Position numbers and translations under genes: made by a program | Shown here: positions 63,301 to 64,000 of the stretch, piece by piece | Layout: each line of letters opens with the position of its first letter | How positions within the stretch are numbered: position 1 is the stretch's first letter | The notes under the pieces: generated by a model | What the model saw: only the letters and a program-made list of their open reading frames with translations | What the model was told of the DNA's origin: nothing | Databases searched by the model: none | Assembly: GCF_018687635.1 (NCBI RefSeq) | Contig: NZ_CP061300.1 | Location: 310,001-374,000 of the forward strand | Reading direction: 5' to 3' | DNA: 64,000 bases | DNA from: Polynucleobacter sp. MWH-Braz-FAM2G | GTDB taxonomy: Bacteria; Pseudomonadota; Gammaproteobacteria; Burkholderiales; Burkholderiaceae

Positions 63301-63858
63301 TTATTTCCCGCTAATGATTTTGGCGGGTGTATTTTTTAGAGCCAAGTCGTATAAGACTGTCACTCGTTTCACGCCATCAGTAATATGCTTACACGAAAGC
63401 GTTGCTCCGCCGATATTTTGTATATCCTGGTTAAGCTTAATAGGGTCGCTGATTGTTTTGCCTACAAATTGTTTACGCCATTGAGGTTCTGCTACCTCAT
63501 ACCCATAAGATTCAACGTATTCCAGAATTTCAATCCCCAAAATCGCGCCTGCTGGACTAAGGGCTACTGCATAAGTAACCATTTCGTGTTTACCAATTAC
63601 CTCGTCAATAACTAGCCAGCTACCATCAGATGCTTTCCAGATGCGCTCACCTTGAAATGCATGGCGAATGCTGGAGGCTACGCGCATCTTCTCTTGAAGG
63701 TCTTCGGTAATGATGATGGGGTTTTTGCTTAGTGTCTTATTTGGGAAAAGAATTTTCTGAGCTTGCTCTGCAGAAATATAAATTTTTGCTTGAGCAATGA
63801 TCGGTGTGCTCATGATTGCCACACCAAGAATTGCTAGGGGATTGGGTTTCCAGTACAT
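63301..63858 (-). CDS. Exported FMN-binding domain protein
   Basis: A 185-residue protein with an N-terminal signal (NPLAILGVAIMSTPIIAQAK, cleavage around residue 24) and a C-terminal FMN-binding domain: ALSPAGAILGIEILEYVESY, then GGATLSCKHITDGVKR, where the flavinylated residue of the G-A-T-x-[ST] motif would be a serine. It resembles the RnfG/NqrC periplasmic subunit domain. It precedes apbE, its likely modifying enzyme. Confidence 0.85.
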   Translation of the reverse strand: MYWKPNPLAILGVAIMSTPIIAQAKIYISAEQAQKILFPNKTLSKNPIIITEDLQEKMRVASSIRHAFQGERIWKASDGSWLVIDEVIGKHEMVTYAVALSPAGAILGIEILEYVESYGYEVAEPQWRKQFVGKTISDPIKLNQDIQNIGGATLSCKHITDGVKRVTVLYDLALKNTPAKIISGK

Positions 63859-63900
63859 AGGGTATAAACAGTAGAGTTTGAAATTAAGTATGCAAATGAA

Positions 63901-64000
63901 TTACGTAGCGAGTAACTCATTCACTTCACAGCAAAGTTCTTGAATATTGGGATCCAGGTCTTGTTGTTCAGCCAATGCTTCAAATAGTAGTAATGCTCTA
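63901..64000 (-). CDS. C-terminal fragment of a gene running off the window
   Basis: Reading the minus strand from the window end gives RALLLFEALAEQQDLDPNIQ followed by ELCCEVNELLAT and a stop at 63901-63903. It is the tail of a coding sequence beginning outside the window; 42 bp separate it from the FMN-binding gene downstream. No function can be assigned. Confidence 0.6.
   Translation of the reverse strand, partial: RALLLFEALAEQQDLDPNIQELCCEVNELLAT

Overview
The window looks like a chromosomal segment of a low-GC betaproteobacterium of the Burkholderiales, plausibly Polynucleobacter. The basis is gene content, not a database match: a Bug-type tricarboxylate receptor, a sulfite reductase paired with a DUF934 protein, a DarP/YjgA protein, a LivM-LivG fusion, and an AT-rich base composition. 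No rRNA, tRNA, CRISPR array or intact insertion sequence was seen.

Bases 1-40659 form a large surface-polysaccharide (O-antigen or capsule-like) locus in four blocks. Block 1 (1-6550) has three glycosyltransferases, a PglC/WcaJ-type initiating transferase, a membrane-anchored 4,6-dehydratase (CapD/WbpM family) and a Wzz-type chain-length protein. Block 2 (6972-27198) is a patchwork of nucleotide-sugar genes. It holds a GDP-colitose pair (ColC-like and ColD), a decayed ugd remnant fused to the start of galE, an RmlC-like epimerase with a C-methyltransferase, an FdtB-type 3-aminotransferase and an FdtA-type ketoisomerase, a perosamine-synthase-like aminotransferase with a PglD-like acetyltransferase, several methyltransferases, a PglK/Wzk-like ABC flippase and six glycosyltransferases including GT10 and GT11 enzymes. 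Block 3 (27856-35973) has a very AT-rich Wzy-like polymerase region, further glycosyltransferases, the UDP-L-FucNAc genes fnlB-fnlA-fnlC and a second initiating transferase. Block 4 (36276-40659, minus strand) has a WecA-like transferase, an SDR protein, a GtrB/ArnC-like polyprenyl-phosphate glycosyltransferase and a GT-C-like membrane protein. Early genes for GDP-mannose (manB, manC, gmd) and dTDP-glucose (rmlA, rmlB) are not in the window and must be elsewhere.

Bases 40796-64000 are mostly housekeeping and metabolic genes. They include a CaCA-family cation/proton antiporter; a siroheme and sulfite-reduction group (cbiX, cobA, DUF934, cysI-like) with a 78-bp convergent overlap between cbiX and cobA; a serine hydrolase; a HigBA toxin-antitoxin pair with a clear operator; an amidohydrolase and Bug receptor divergent from pcaD around a perfect palindrome; HdeD-like, acyltransferase, DarP, GMC oxidoreductase and EamA genes; a complete branched-chain amino-acid-type ABC transporter operon; and at the right edge a small flavin/electron-transfer group (FMN-binding protein, ApbE, b-type-cytochrome-like membrane protein).

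The most unusual material is the combination of rare sugars predicted for the glycan (colitose, a possible C-methyl-branched sugar, 3-amino- and 4-amino-dideoxy sugars, FucNAc), the damaged ugd and GT2 start sites that record recent rearrangement, and several perfect inverted repeats in promoter regions.
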